Origin: Bdellovibrio bacteriovorus W
GTDB taxonomy: Bacteria; Bdellovibrionota; Bdellovibrionia; Bdellovibrionales; Bdellovibrionaceae
Direction of reading: 5' to 3'
Assembly: GCA_000525675.1 (NCBI GenBank)
Contig: CP002190.1
Coordinates: forward strand, 248,001 to 312,000
DNA: 64,000 nt
How positions within the stretch are numbered: the stretch's first letter is position 1; each line of letters opens with the position of its first letter. The notes beneath the pieces are model-generated. The model saw only the letters and a list, made by a program, of their open reading frames with translations. It made no database searches and had not been told where the DNA came from. A program made the position numbers and the translations under genes. This document shows, in pieces, positions 34,793-42,237 of this stretch.

Positions 34793-37700
34793 TCATAGTG
34801 GCAGAACCTTCGCCGCCCGTATATTGATGATGCGACCTACTTTTTCAATATGCCCTTGAATCTCTAAAAGTGAATGACCGTAGATATTCATGCGATACTT
34901 CTGATAGACGTCAGGGTGAACGACGATGTTCATAAAGCCATTCTCATCTTCAAGAGTGAGAAAGCACATGCCCTTGGCTGTTGGTGGTCTTTGTGTGACG
35001 GCAAGGAGTCCCGCCAGACGCACAGCAGACTTGTTTTTAAGGCGCGTGAGATCTTGGGAAGTGTAGTAGGGAACGAAGCGATTCCTAATATAGTCTTCAT
35101 TCTTTCCCTGCAGATGAGTTCTTAGCACCGCGATGGGGTGAGAATGGATCGAAAACCCTTTTGTATCATATTCTCTTTGCAATTCGTCCCATTGGGATTC
35201 AAACGGAAGGTTTTCTGCATCTTCATCTTCAAACTCAAATTGCTCCTTAGCGTGTCCCCAAAGAAAGCTTTCGTTATCAAGGCTAAGAGCTTCAATTTTC
35301 CAAATAAGCTCTCGGGCATTGGTTTCAAAACACTGAAAAGCTCCTGCTGCTGCAAGCTTTAGAAGTACACTGCGTGGCAAAGAGGTGCGCTGAATAAAGT
35401 CGGTGAGATCTTTAAAAGGGCCTTTTTCTTTCCGTGTTTGAGTGATTTCCTGCAGAGCTTTCTCGGGCACACCAAAAATAGAACGGAAACCGACACGAAT
35501 ACAAAATCCCTGAGAGCTTGCCTCTAATGTGTAATCATATTGAGAGTTCTGAATGCAGAGGGCTTTAAATGAAACTCCATGTCTTTGTGCTTCGGCGATT
35601 AAAGTGCGTGGGGCATAGAAGCCCATGGGTTGGCTATTGAGAATCGCGCAAGTAAAGACATCGTGATGGGTCTCTTTGAGATAGCAGCTTGCATAAGTTA
35701 AAAGTGCAAAGCTTGCGGCATGACTTTCTGGAAAACCATAATTAGAAAAACCTTCAATGGTCTTATAGATCTGCTCGGCATAGTCGGAAGAGATTTGATT
35801 GCGAGTAAAGCCATCTAAGATTCTTTGACGAATCCCGTTCATGGTTACCTTCTTGCGCCAAGCTGAGGACATAATTCTGCGCAATTCATCGGCTTCACCC
35901 GGAGAAAAGTCAGCAAGGGCAATAACAATCCTCATCACTTGTTCTTGAAAGATGGGCACCCCATGGGTTTTCCCGAGGATGTTTTCCAAAAAAGGATGTG
36001 CGTAAACTACCTTTTCAAGTCCTTGGCGTCGCTTCAAATAAGGATGAACCATGCCCCCTTGTAAGGGGCCGGGACGAATGAGGGCTACTTGAATAACTAA
36101 ATCGTAGAAGTTTTTAGGTAGCATTCGCGGCAGAGTTTGCATTTGTGCCCGCGACTCAATTTGGAAAACTCCGACAGTGTCAGCCTTGCCAATCATTTCA
36201 TAGGTGGCTTGGTGATTATGGGGAATCGAGGCTAAGTTTAAAGAAATTCCCTTATGATGTTTTAAGAGATCAAAACATTTTCTCAGACAACTCAACATCC
36301 CAAGGCTTAGAATATCAATCTTCATCAGCTTTAAAGTCGCCACATCATCTTTGTTCCACTGAATAACATAGCGTCCGTTCATAGTGGCCTTTTCAACAGG
36401 AACCATTTCGGTAATAGGGTCTTGTGTGATGAGAAATCCCCCTGTGTGAATCCCAAGGTGACGGGGAAATCCATGAAGTTGCTGAGTCAGACTTAAGATC
36501 ATTTGCCATGAATCTGCGGGGATGTTGAATCTCTCTGCGGCTTCAGGTTCTAAGAGACGACGGATGCCGTCTCTTCCCATATAGGTGACGATTTGATTTA
36601 TTTTCTCAAGTGAAACGCCAAAGACTTTTGCAGTTTCGCGAATAGCCATTCTCGATCGATAGCGAATCACCGTGCACACCATGGCTGCGTGGCGCTCGTC
36701 GTATTTTTCATAGATATGCTGAATAACTTCTTCACGGCGTGAGTGCTCAAAGTCGATATCAATATCAGGAGGCTCGTGTCTTTCTTTGGAAATGAATCTT
36801 TCAAAAAGTAAATCAATCTGCGTAGGATCTACAGCGGTAAGGCCAATACAAAAGCATACCACGGAGTTTGCAGCAGAGCCGCGCCCTTGATAGAGAATGC
36901 CCTTGCTTTCAGCGAAGTCGCAGATTTCTTTCAGAGTGAGAAAGTAATCTTCATATTCCATTTCTTGAATCAGCTTTAACTCATAATCAATAGCGCGCAG
37001 AATTTTCTCAGGAACACCTTGAGGGAAGCGTCTCTCGGCACCCTTGTAAGCCAAATCTTTTAAATGCTCTGAAGGAGTTTTTTGTTCTGGTAAATTTGAA
37101 TGGGGATAACGGTAGCGGATCTGATCTAGTTGAAATTCAATGCGCTCGGAGATCTCCACAGTTTTTTCCACAAGATCTATTCGCTCACTCCAAAGATTTG
37201 AAATTTCTTCGAGGCTTTTTAGATGTCGTTCGCCATTTTGAATGAGTTTGTTTTTAGCACTTTCAAGATTTGTCTTATGCAGAATGCAAGTTAAGACATC
37301 AAATAAGGGTTTGCGATCACGATGATGCATAAAGGGTCTTTGGGTTACAAAGAGTTGCGCGTGATGAGATTTTTCAAGCTCCATAGCTTTTCGGTAAATT
37401 TCTTGGGACTCCCACGTAAAGTCTTTCCATAAAGGTAAATAGAGGCGATCTTTAAATATGCTCTCTAGTTTTTCATAGCGTTCAGTGTTCCAAGGTGGAA
37501 TAGCAAAGCAGAGAAGCCCTTCATTCAGTCTTTCAATTTCAGCAAGGCTGAGTTTAGAAAAACCTTTGCTCGCCTGTCTTTTCCCTAAAGTGAGTAGTTC
37601 ACACAGGTGCGAATAACCTTGTTTATTGATAGGCATTAAGATCACAGAAGTTTCATCTGTCAGGGTGAGTTCTGTACCAAATAAATAGCGAAAGCCCTCT

Positions 37701-37984
37701 TTGGCTTTTGCTGAAGCAGAAAAAAGAGAAGGATTGAGAGCCGCTTGAAATCCGCGCACGACTCCATAAAGACCATTCAGGTCACAAATCGCCAAGCCAT
37801 CATATTCATGATGAATAGCTTCTTGGACAAGTTCTTCTGGGTGAGAAGCGCCTTGCAGAAAAGAAAAGTTACTGCGCGCTAGGAGTTCGACGAAACCCCG
37901 AGCGCGTCTTTTCGTGCTGATAGCTTGTGTGATCTTCTTACTCGGAAGATTTACTTTATGATTTCCACTAATCAAAATAGCCAT
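34793..37984 (-). CDS. dnaE2: Error-prone DNA polymerase III alpha subunit (DnaE2/ImuC)
   Basis: 1063 residues, typical DnaE2 length. N-terminal PHP domain: 'RSNFSFLQGASHPEELVQEA' and 'CDLNGLYGVVRG', where the usual DHNG His is Leu, so the PHP metal site is degenerate as expected in DnaE2. Catalytic aspartates are in 'PDIDIDFEHSRREEVI'; 'GRGSAANSVVCFCIGLTAVDP' and the helix-hairpin-helix and OB-fold zones follow. It is the polymerase of the imuA-imuB-dnaE2 mutasome that copies damaged DNA. Start overlaps imuB stop by 17 bases. Confidence 0.95.
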   Translation of the reverse strand: MAILISGNHKVNLPSKKITQAISTKRRARGFVELLARSNFSFLQGASHPEELVQEAIHHEYDGLAICDLNGLYGVVRGFQAALNPSLFSASAKAKEGFRYLFGTELTLTDETSVILMPINKQGYSHLCELLTLGKRQASKGFSKLSLAEIERLNEGLLCFAIPPWNTERYEKLESIFKDRLYLPLWKDFTWESQEIYRKAMELEKSHHAQLFVTQRPFMHHRDRKPLFDVLTCILHKTNLESAKNKLIQNGERHLKSLEEISNLWSERIDLVEKTVEISERIEFQLDQIRYRYPHSNLPEQKTPSEHLKDLAYKGAERRFPQGVPEKILRAIDYELKLIQEMEYEDYFLTLKEICDFAESKGILYQGRGSAANSVVCFCIGLTAVDPTQIDLLFERFISKERHEPPDIDIDFEHSRREEVIQHIYEKYDERHAAMVCTVIRYRSRMAIRETAKVFGVSLEKINQIVTYMGRDGIRRLLEPEAAERFNIPADSWQMILSLTQQLHGFPRHLGIHTGGFLITQDPITEMVPVEKATMNGRYVIQWNKDDVATLKLMKIDILSLGMLSCLRKCFDLLKHHKGISLNLASIPHNHQATYEMIGKADTVGVFQIESRAQMQTLPRMLPKNFYDLVIQVALIRPGPLQGGMVHPYLKRRQGLEKVVYAHPFLENILGKTHGVPIFQEQVMRIVIALADFSPGEADELRRIMSSAWRKKVTMNGIRQRILDGFTRNQISSDYAEQIYKTIEGFSNYGFPESHAASFALLTYASCYLKETHHDVFTCAILNSQPMGFYAPRTLIAEAQRHGVSFKALCIQNSQYDYTLEASSQGFCIRVGFRSIFGVPEKALQEITQTRKEKGPFKDLTDFIQRTSLPRSVLLKLAAAGAFQCFETNARELIWKIEALSLDNESFLWGHAKEQFEFEDEDAENLPFESQWDELQREYDTKGFSIHSHPIAVLRTHLQGKNEDYIRNRFVPYYTSQDLTRLKNKSAVRLAGLLAVTQRPPTAKGMCFLTLEDENGFMNIVVHPDVYQKYRMNIYGHSLLEIQGHIEKVGRIINIRAAKVLPL

Positions 37985-39290
37985 GCAGATATACCTGTGA
38001 ATTTATACGATCTTTGAAAACCCACAGAAGTTGATCATGCTGAGAAAATGCAAAATAGTAGTCGCGGTTTTTGAGGTCTGTTTCTGTTGTTTTCCACCAA
38101 GAGGATTCGATTCTCTCAGTTGGAAATTTTGTAATAAATTGCAAGGCTTGTACTTGTTGAGGAGTGAGGGCCTTGGGTTTGTCTAAGAGTAAAGACGGAC
38201 GAGGGGATTGGGCAAGCCCTTTGGCATAGACAGATTTAATTTGCACAGCCTCATCAATACGCTCTACAAAATCGTGGGCCTTGAAATCTTCTGGCCAGTC
38301 TGTGACAAGGCGGAAACTCTGCTCTGGAAAGTGACTGGCTTCAACTTGTAAAAAACCCATTTCGCAATGAGCTTGTTTGGCAAAACTAATAAGTCGTCGC
38401 CAGCGGTCCTCTGAGTTGTCGCGGGGCTCAAAGAAATCGAGTTGTTGAACTTTTTCAGGAACATCGGAAATAGAAATTTCAAACTCGCGAATAGGATTTT
38501 CTAGCACTAAATCAGAAAGTTTTTTTGCAAGAAGATCTTCAAATAGAACTTGGTCACGCGTAGGGCTTACGGGCTCAATGGCTAAAGAATATCTGCGATG
38601 AGAGTATTCACAGTGCAAGATCACTTCAAGCTTCTGGGCAAAACGAGAAAGCCCCTGAAGTCGTAAGAAGAGGTGATTTAATGAAGGCTTAAGATGATTC
38701 ATCAAGAGTGAAACATTGTGAATAGGGTCATCAAAATATCCGTAAGACGAGAGCGGATCTTGAGGAGTAAATGCAGAGATGACTTGCAAGTCTTCGTTAT
38801 GCAATCTTTTCCAAATCAAAGTTCCAGCCTCGCCCCAGCGTTCGCGCAGAGAGCTAATACGGAAATTGTAAACATCCATTAAAGAATGCACGCCTAGCGA
38901 GTGAAAAACTTGAATCATGTGATCGAGCTTTGTGGTTTGGGGCCAAGCAGTTAAGCCCTCAAGATCTTTTAAGGGATCGAGTCCTAAAGTTTTCAAAGAC
39001 TCCACTTCATTTAAAGTCTCGGAGATATGAAATGGTTTCCACTTTGCGAGAAGTTGAGCAAGGTAAGGGGAGTTTGCAATAGCAGCCGTGGCATCTTGAG
39101 AAAAATGATTGGCGATCTCAAGAGCTTTTAAAAGACAATCTTTCTCTCCACCTAAAAGATGAGACGTCGAAGCTATATCTATAAAAATATAGCTAGGATG
39201 GCGTACTTGCACACGAGGGCTGAGAGTTAGAAAAGCTTCAGCCCAGGAGTTTTCGAGAGGTGTTTTTAAATTGATGCACAAAGTTCGCAT
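37968..39290 (-). CDS. imuB: ImuB, inactive Y-family polymerase homologue (short N-terminus)
   Basis: 440 residues. 'IFIDIASTSHLLGGE' near residue 35-49 corresponds to ImuB 'LDVTGxxHLFGGE', and helix-hairpin-helix and little-finger zones follow. Catalytic acidic residues of Y polymerases are absent, as in all ImuB. QQLDFF (Gln283-Phe287) is a beta-clamp-binding motif. The N-terminus before the LDVT-like motif is about 50 residues shorter than usual; an in-frame TGA two codons upstream of the ATG rules out a simple extension. It bridges ImuA, DnaE2 and the clamp. Overlaps imuA by 53 bases. Confidence 0.88.
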   Translation of the reverse strand: MRTLCINLKTPLENSWAEAFLTLSPRVQVRHPSYIFIDIASTSHLLGGEKDCLLKALEIANHFSQDATAAIANSPYLAQLLAKWKPFHISETLNEVESLKTLGLDPLKDLEGLTAWPQTTKLDHMIQVFHSLGVHSLMDVYNFRISSLRERWGEAGTLIWKRLHNEDLQVISAFTPQDPLSSYGYFDDPIHNVSLLMNHLKPSLNHLFLRLQGLSRFAQKLEVILHCEYSHRRYSLAIEPVSPTRDQVLFEDLLAKKLSDLVLENPIREFEISISDVPEKVQQLDFFEPRDNSEDRWRRLISFAKQAHCEMGFLQVEASHFPEQSFRLVTDWPEDFKAHDFVERIDEAVQIKSVYAKGLAQSPRPSLLLDKPKALTPQQVQALQFITKFPTERIESSWWKTTETDLKNRDYYFAFSQHDQLLWVFKDRINSQVYLHGYFD

Positions 39291-40080
39291 GAATCATGCT
39301 CCCAGATATTTTAAAAGGGGTTGGGCGATGCAGAGCTCTTTGAACTGTCACAAAGTCTCTTTGAAATAAAATAGACAGACTAAAAAGAGGGTTCACAAAT
39401 TTAAGAGGCTCGGGATTTACAAGCACCAAGGCCACCTTGTGCAGACGGCAAAGTCTTTTGAGTTTTTGCAGTTGGTGATTTTTTAAAAACATCTCTTTGA
39501 GATTGCAGCCGATTACCTCAAAAAGAGAGCTAGTGATAAGCTCCTGCAAAACCCAGAAGAGTTGCTCTTTTTCTTGGGGCTCTTTAAGGACTAATAATTT
39601 TTTAAGGTTAACACCTTGGCTTTGCAGGTGAGCTGGGAAAATCTGCGTTTCACTATTCACCCAAGCTGCCCATTTGTTTTCAGAATGGACTTGTCGCAAA
39701 GTTTGAATCCAAAGCGAAGTCGCTCCAGTGCCAGGGAGTCCTTGAAACAGACTGAGATCCCCTTGTGGAAGACCTTGCCAGAGAAGGAAGTTATCAATGA
39801 CGGCAACCCCTGTTGGAACTCCATCAGGGGGCTTAACGTGCTCCGCTTCGACAAAAGGAACCAAGCTCAGGACATTTTCATTATCAGAAGAATCAAAAGC
39901 ACCTTTTACGGGAGGGGCTTCTTCTTGATGGTAATTGTCTTGGCTCCAAGGATCGTCGAGATTGGCGGAGGTTTGATGGAAGGCAGGGTCGCACCAATCA
40001 TCTGCTGTGTCGGCAGAGGATTCATCAAAGGAATCAGAAGTGTTTCTAAGATCATTTTTATCATCGAAGGATGATTTCAT
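39238..40080 (-). CDS. imuA: ImuA, RecA-like mutasome component
   Basis: 280 residues. RecA/SulA-type core from about 85: 'GVAVIDNFLLWQGLPQGDLSLFQGLPGTGATSLWI', with a degenerate Walker A (GLPGTGATS, no Lys), and a later 'KVALVLVNPEPL' strand. The first 65 residues are very acidic and Ser-rich (DDKND, DESSADTADDWCD), unusual for the family. Position as first gene of imuA-imuB-dnaE2 supports the call. ImuA helps load the mutasome on RecA filaments (family knowledge). A 37-bp dyad lies 14 bases upstream of the ATG. Confidence 0.85.
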   Translation of the reverse strand: MKSSFDDKNDLRNTSDSFDESSADTADDWCDPAFHQTSANLDDPWSQDNYHQEEAPPVKGAFDSSDNENVLSLVPFVEAEHVKPPDGVPTGVAVIDNFLLWQGLPQGDLSLFQGLPGTGATSLWIQTLRQVHSENKWAAWVNSETQIFPAHLQSQGVNLKKLLVLKEPQEKEQLFWVLQELITSSLFEVIGCNLKEMFLKNHQLQKLKRLCRLHKVALVLVNPEPLKFVNPLFSLSILFQRDFVTVQRALHRPTPFKISGSMIHANFVHQFKNTSRKLLG

Positions 40081-40093
40081 GAGTAAGCCCCTT

Positions 40094-40130
40094 ATTTACA
40101 TATAATCTACTATGTAAATTATATGTAAAT
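40094..40130 (-). promoter_or_regulatory. Dyad upstream of imuA with LexA-box-like centre
   Basis: ATTTACATATAAT (40094-40106) and ATTATATGTAAAT (40118-40130) are a perfect 13-bp inverted repeat. The 11-bp centre, CTACTATGTAA (40107-40117), matches TTAC-N3-GTAA, the form I recall for Bdellovibrio LexA, except at the first base. It is placed at -14 to -50 from the start codon, as expected for a repressor of the SOS mutasome. ATGTAAAT copies 11 bp apart echo the dinB leader. Confidence 0.6.
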
Positions 40131-40134
40131 CAAG

Positions 40135-40155
40135 AGGGCTTATCGAGAAAGCCCT
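40135..40155 (-). terminator. Weak terminator-like hairpin after the alkyltransferase gene
   Basis: AGGGCTT / AAGCCCT stem with a 7-base loop, 41 bases beyond the alkyltransferase stop. Only a short T-rich tail follows on the minus strand, so function is doubtful. Confidence 0.4.
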
Positions 40156-40195
40156 GAATACGGACTTTCGTCAGGTTTTAAGGGACTTTGGGAGC

Positions 40196-40687
40196 TTAAA
40201 GAGCGCCTTCTTGAACCAGTAGAGCGCGCTTTGTATCTGCTCCCCAATGGTATTTCATCTGGCTTGTGCCTTTGCCGACAACGCGGTGGCAAGGAATCCA
40301 GTAGCTCACAGGATTTTTTGCAACAGCTGAGGCCACTGCACGGAAAGCCGTCGGTTTGCGCATTTTCTTTGCTAGATCGGAGTAAGTCACAGTGGCGCCA
40401 CGTGGAATTTTCACAAGCTCTAGCCATACTTTTACTTGGAACTCAGTTCCTTGGAGTTTTACTTTGTGTTTTTTCTTCCAGAAGTTCCCTTTTGTCCACG
40501 GAACAGCCTCAAAAGAGCCTAAATGGAAGTGGTAGTTTTTATGGAAGAACTCATTTAGGTCTTTTTCTAAAGATTTTTTTCCAACGCTGTAGTTACCCAT
40601 GAAGATAATCTCTTTACCTTCATAAACAGCTAACCAATCGCCAGATTCTGATGGAACTTTATAAAGATGGAATTCTAAATCACCCAT
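40196..40687 (-). CDS. ogt: Methylated-DNA--protein-cysteine alkyltransferase
   Basis: 163 residues. The active site is 'NPVSYWIPCHRVVGKGT' (PCHRV with the acceptor Cys), preceded by 'GTEFQVKVWLELVKIPRGATVTYSDLAKKM' and the Arg finger 'RAVASAVAKNP', all Ogt/Ada-C features. It transfers alkyl groups from O6-alkylguanine to itself. Located just upstream of imuA on the same strand but separated by the dyad and a weak hairpin, so it joins a DNA-repair neighbourhood. Its ribosome site lies in a hairpin (40690-40720). Confidence 0.95.
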   Translation of the reverse strand: MGDLEFHLYKVPSESGDWLAVYEGKEIIFMGNYSVGKKSLEKDLNEFFHKNYHFHLGSFEAVPWTKGNFWKKKHKVKLQGTEFQVKVWLELVKIPRGATVTYSDLAKKMRKPTAFRAVASAVAKNPVSYWIPCHRVVGKGTSQMKYHWGADTKRALLVQEGAL

Positions 40688-40689
40688 GT

Positions 40690-40720
40690 GGCTACTTCCT
40701 TTTTTAAATTATAAGTAGCC
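40690..40720 (-). promoter_or_regulatory. Leader hairpin covering the alkyltransferase ribosome site
   Basis: GGCTACTT (40690-40697) and AAGTAGCC (40713-40720) form a perfect 8-bp stem ending 2 bases before the ATG (minus). The AAGGAAG ribosome site partly overlaps the stem. There is no T-run, so it is unlikely to be only a terminator for the upstream gene. Confidence 0.5.
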
Positions 40721-40738
40721 TTATCTCACAAAACCGTG

Positions 40739-41158
40739 TCACTCAACATCTTCAATATACATGGGAGTAAAATGTTTAATATCGTAGCCCCCTTTGCCTT
40801 GGAAGCATGAAACGACTTCATCTTTATCCTGCTCGGTCGGAGTGAGCACGCAAATCAGTAAGTGCCCTTCGCGCAGGTTTTGATCGGCACTGCTGAGAAA
40901 GTCCCATTCTGCAGAGGCCGAGAACTTAATAAATTGCCTCATATAGCGGGCTAAGAGGTTGTGGTGCACGCCTTCGGCATCAATGGCGTTCAACCCTTGA
41001 GGGCCTTGAAACACAAAGAAGTCGTCCATGGTGAACCCTTCATTTAAGAGTTCGTTCACGGCGTCTTGGGCGTCCTTATTATTGGTGAAAAATGCCGAGG
41101 TGTATTTATTCGGATAAGGTAAATAACTTGGGTGAGGGAGTTTATCCAATTCAAACAT
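40739..41158 (-). CDS. Hypothetical protein, possible stress-protein-like alpha/beta domain
   Basis: 139 residues, no signal peptide. 'SAFFTNNKDAQDAVNELLNEGFTMDDFFVFQGPQG' has the beta-alpha-beta outline of YflT/GsiB-like 'heat-induced stress protein' domains (strand, helix of residues 'DAQDAVNELLNEGF', strand), and 'GHLLICVLTPTEQDKDEVVSCF' would be a further strand-helix. No catalytic motif. RBS AGGAGG precedes the ATG. Monocistronic with a 50-base gap to the alkyltransferase gene. Family call is tentative. Confidence 0.6.
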   Translation of the reverse strand: MFELDKLPHPSYLPYPNKYTSAFFTNNKDAQDAVNELLNEGFTMDDFFVFQGPQGLNAIDAEGVHHNLLARYMRQFIKFSASAEWDFLSSADQNLREGHLLICVLTPTEQDKDEVVSCFQGKGGYDIKHFTPMYIEDVE

Positions 41159-41263
41159 ACGAACCTCCTATCCGTAATGGGGCCGATAGAGCTCTGCTAA
41201 AGACAGATGGAAATAGATTGCTCTTAAAAGTCCTTAGCAAGATTGGTTTGTATAGTTTAGGTC

Positions 41264-41292
41264 AAAAAAAATCCCCCTTGTGAAAGGAGGAT
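41264..41292 (-). terminator. Intrinsic terminator, minus strand
   Basis: On the minus strand AATCCTCCTT / AAGGGGGATT (one mismatch) forms a stem with a short loop, followed by eight T residues. It lies 55 bases downstream of the alpha/beta hydrolase-like gene. Confidence 0.85.
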
Positions 41293-41347
41293 TAAAATTT
41301 CCAAGCTTTAATAAACTCACAGACGATAGCCTGTGAATTATGGAAAA

Positions 41348-42160
41348 TTACAGTTTTTCTTTTTCGTTTATAGGGGGCTCAGCAGGAGTGGTTTTCTCCT
41401 CAGTGCCGACAGACTTTAAGAATCGAGTCAGAGTCGGAAGATATTCCTCTTTGAAGTCGCGAAGACCGGTGAGGTGTTCAGCTTCTGGTAAAGAAAGTTT
41501 GCTCCAAGAAAGTTGCGGATGCCCTTCAAAAACTCCGTCAATATCTGCAGGTGGAATAAGAGCATCTTTCCAACCGCGAATAGATAAAATGGGGAAGTCC
41601 TGAGGGAAAGAGTTCAGATCTTCTTTGAGGTCCTTGTGTAGGTATGGACTCCAAGCAAGGCTAAAAACCGGCGTAGCAACGGCTCTAAAAATAAATGGAA
41701 CTTTTTGCGCTTTTTGCGAAATAAGAGCTAAGGCTGAGGGAATAAATTTAGCGGTGGGCCCACTATCGCAAATAAGGGCAACGGTGTCAGAACAGTATCT
41801 TCGCGCCATGGCTTCAATGGCAGAGGCCGATGGGTTAGAAAACGAGAAAATGATTTTCTTTCCAGGAATCAGATTTAAAAGAGTTTCGATTTGATCGGCG
41901 TAAACATGTTTAGTCCCAAACTTACCATAACGACTGATGAGTGGACGAATAGAGAGAGCGCTTTGGATGTCGCCTTTGAGATGAAAGGCGAAGGCATCAA
42001 AGCCGATTTCATTAACAGCGCGAATATGACGAAGTAGTTGTTTTTTATTACCTTCGTAGAAGTGCACGAAGAAGATCAGTTCGGAGTATTTCTTTTTTCT
42101 TGATAAAAAGAACTCCCCGTCGAAGGGGAGTTCTTTGGAAGCTAAGTCTTTATAATCCAT
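41348..42160 (-). CDS. Putative alpha/beta hydrolase-like protein
   Basis: 270 residues, cytoplasmic. 'ELIFFVHFYEGNKKQLLRHIRAVNEIGFDAFAFHL' resembles the first strands and oxyanion region of alpha/beta hydrolases; 'IIFSFSNPSASAIEAMAR' may be the nucleophile elbow (Ser in S-N-P-S-A-S, not a perfect GxSxG); 'ILSIRGWKDALIPPADID' supplies the acid, and 'LPEAEHLTGL' the His. Substrate unknown. The last 20 residues are charged and Pro-rich. It has an RBS near 42165-42170 and follows the E1 gene by 77 bases on the same strand. Confidence 0.65.
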   Translation of the reverse strand: MDYKDLASKELPFDGEFFLSRKKKYSELIFFVHFYEGNKKQLLRHIRAVNEIGFDAFAFHLKGDIQSALSIRPLISRYGKFGTKHVYADQIETLLNLIPGKKIIFSFSNPSASAIEAMARRYCSDTVALICDSGPTAKFIPSALALISQKAQKVPFIFRAVATPVFSLAWSPYLHKDLKEDLNSFPQDFPILSIRGWKDALIPPADIDGVFEGHPQLSWSKLSLPEAEHLTGLRDFKEEYLPTLTRFLKSVGTEEKTTPAEPPINEKEKL

Positions 42161-42237
42161 GCTTCATCCTTGCCGAGTTCTAGGTGATCCTTCAAGAACT
42201 TTCGTCTGAAAGACCACTAAAACCTTAAAGGAGCACT

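Noticed and set aside
39616-40074. 152-residue open frame on the plus strand antisense to imuA
   Set aside because: Lies entirely inside imuA on the other strand, has no recognisable domain or ribosome site, and composition follows the reverse of the coding strand.
40231-40602. 123-residue frame antisense to the alkyltransferase
   Set aside because: Fully inside ogt, which has its catalytic PCHRV motif in the sense frame.
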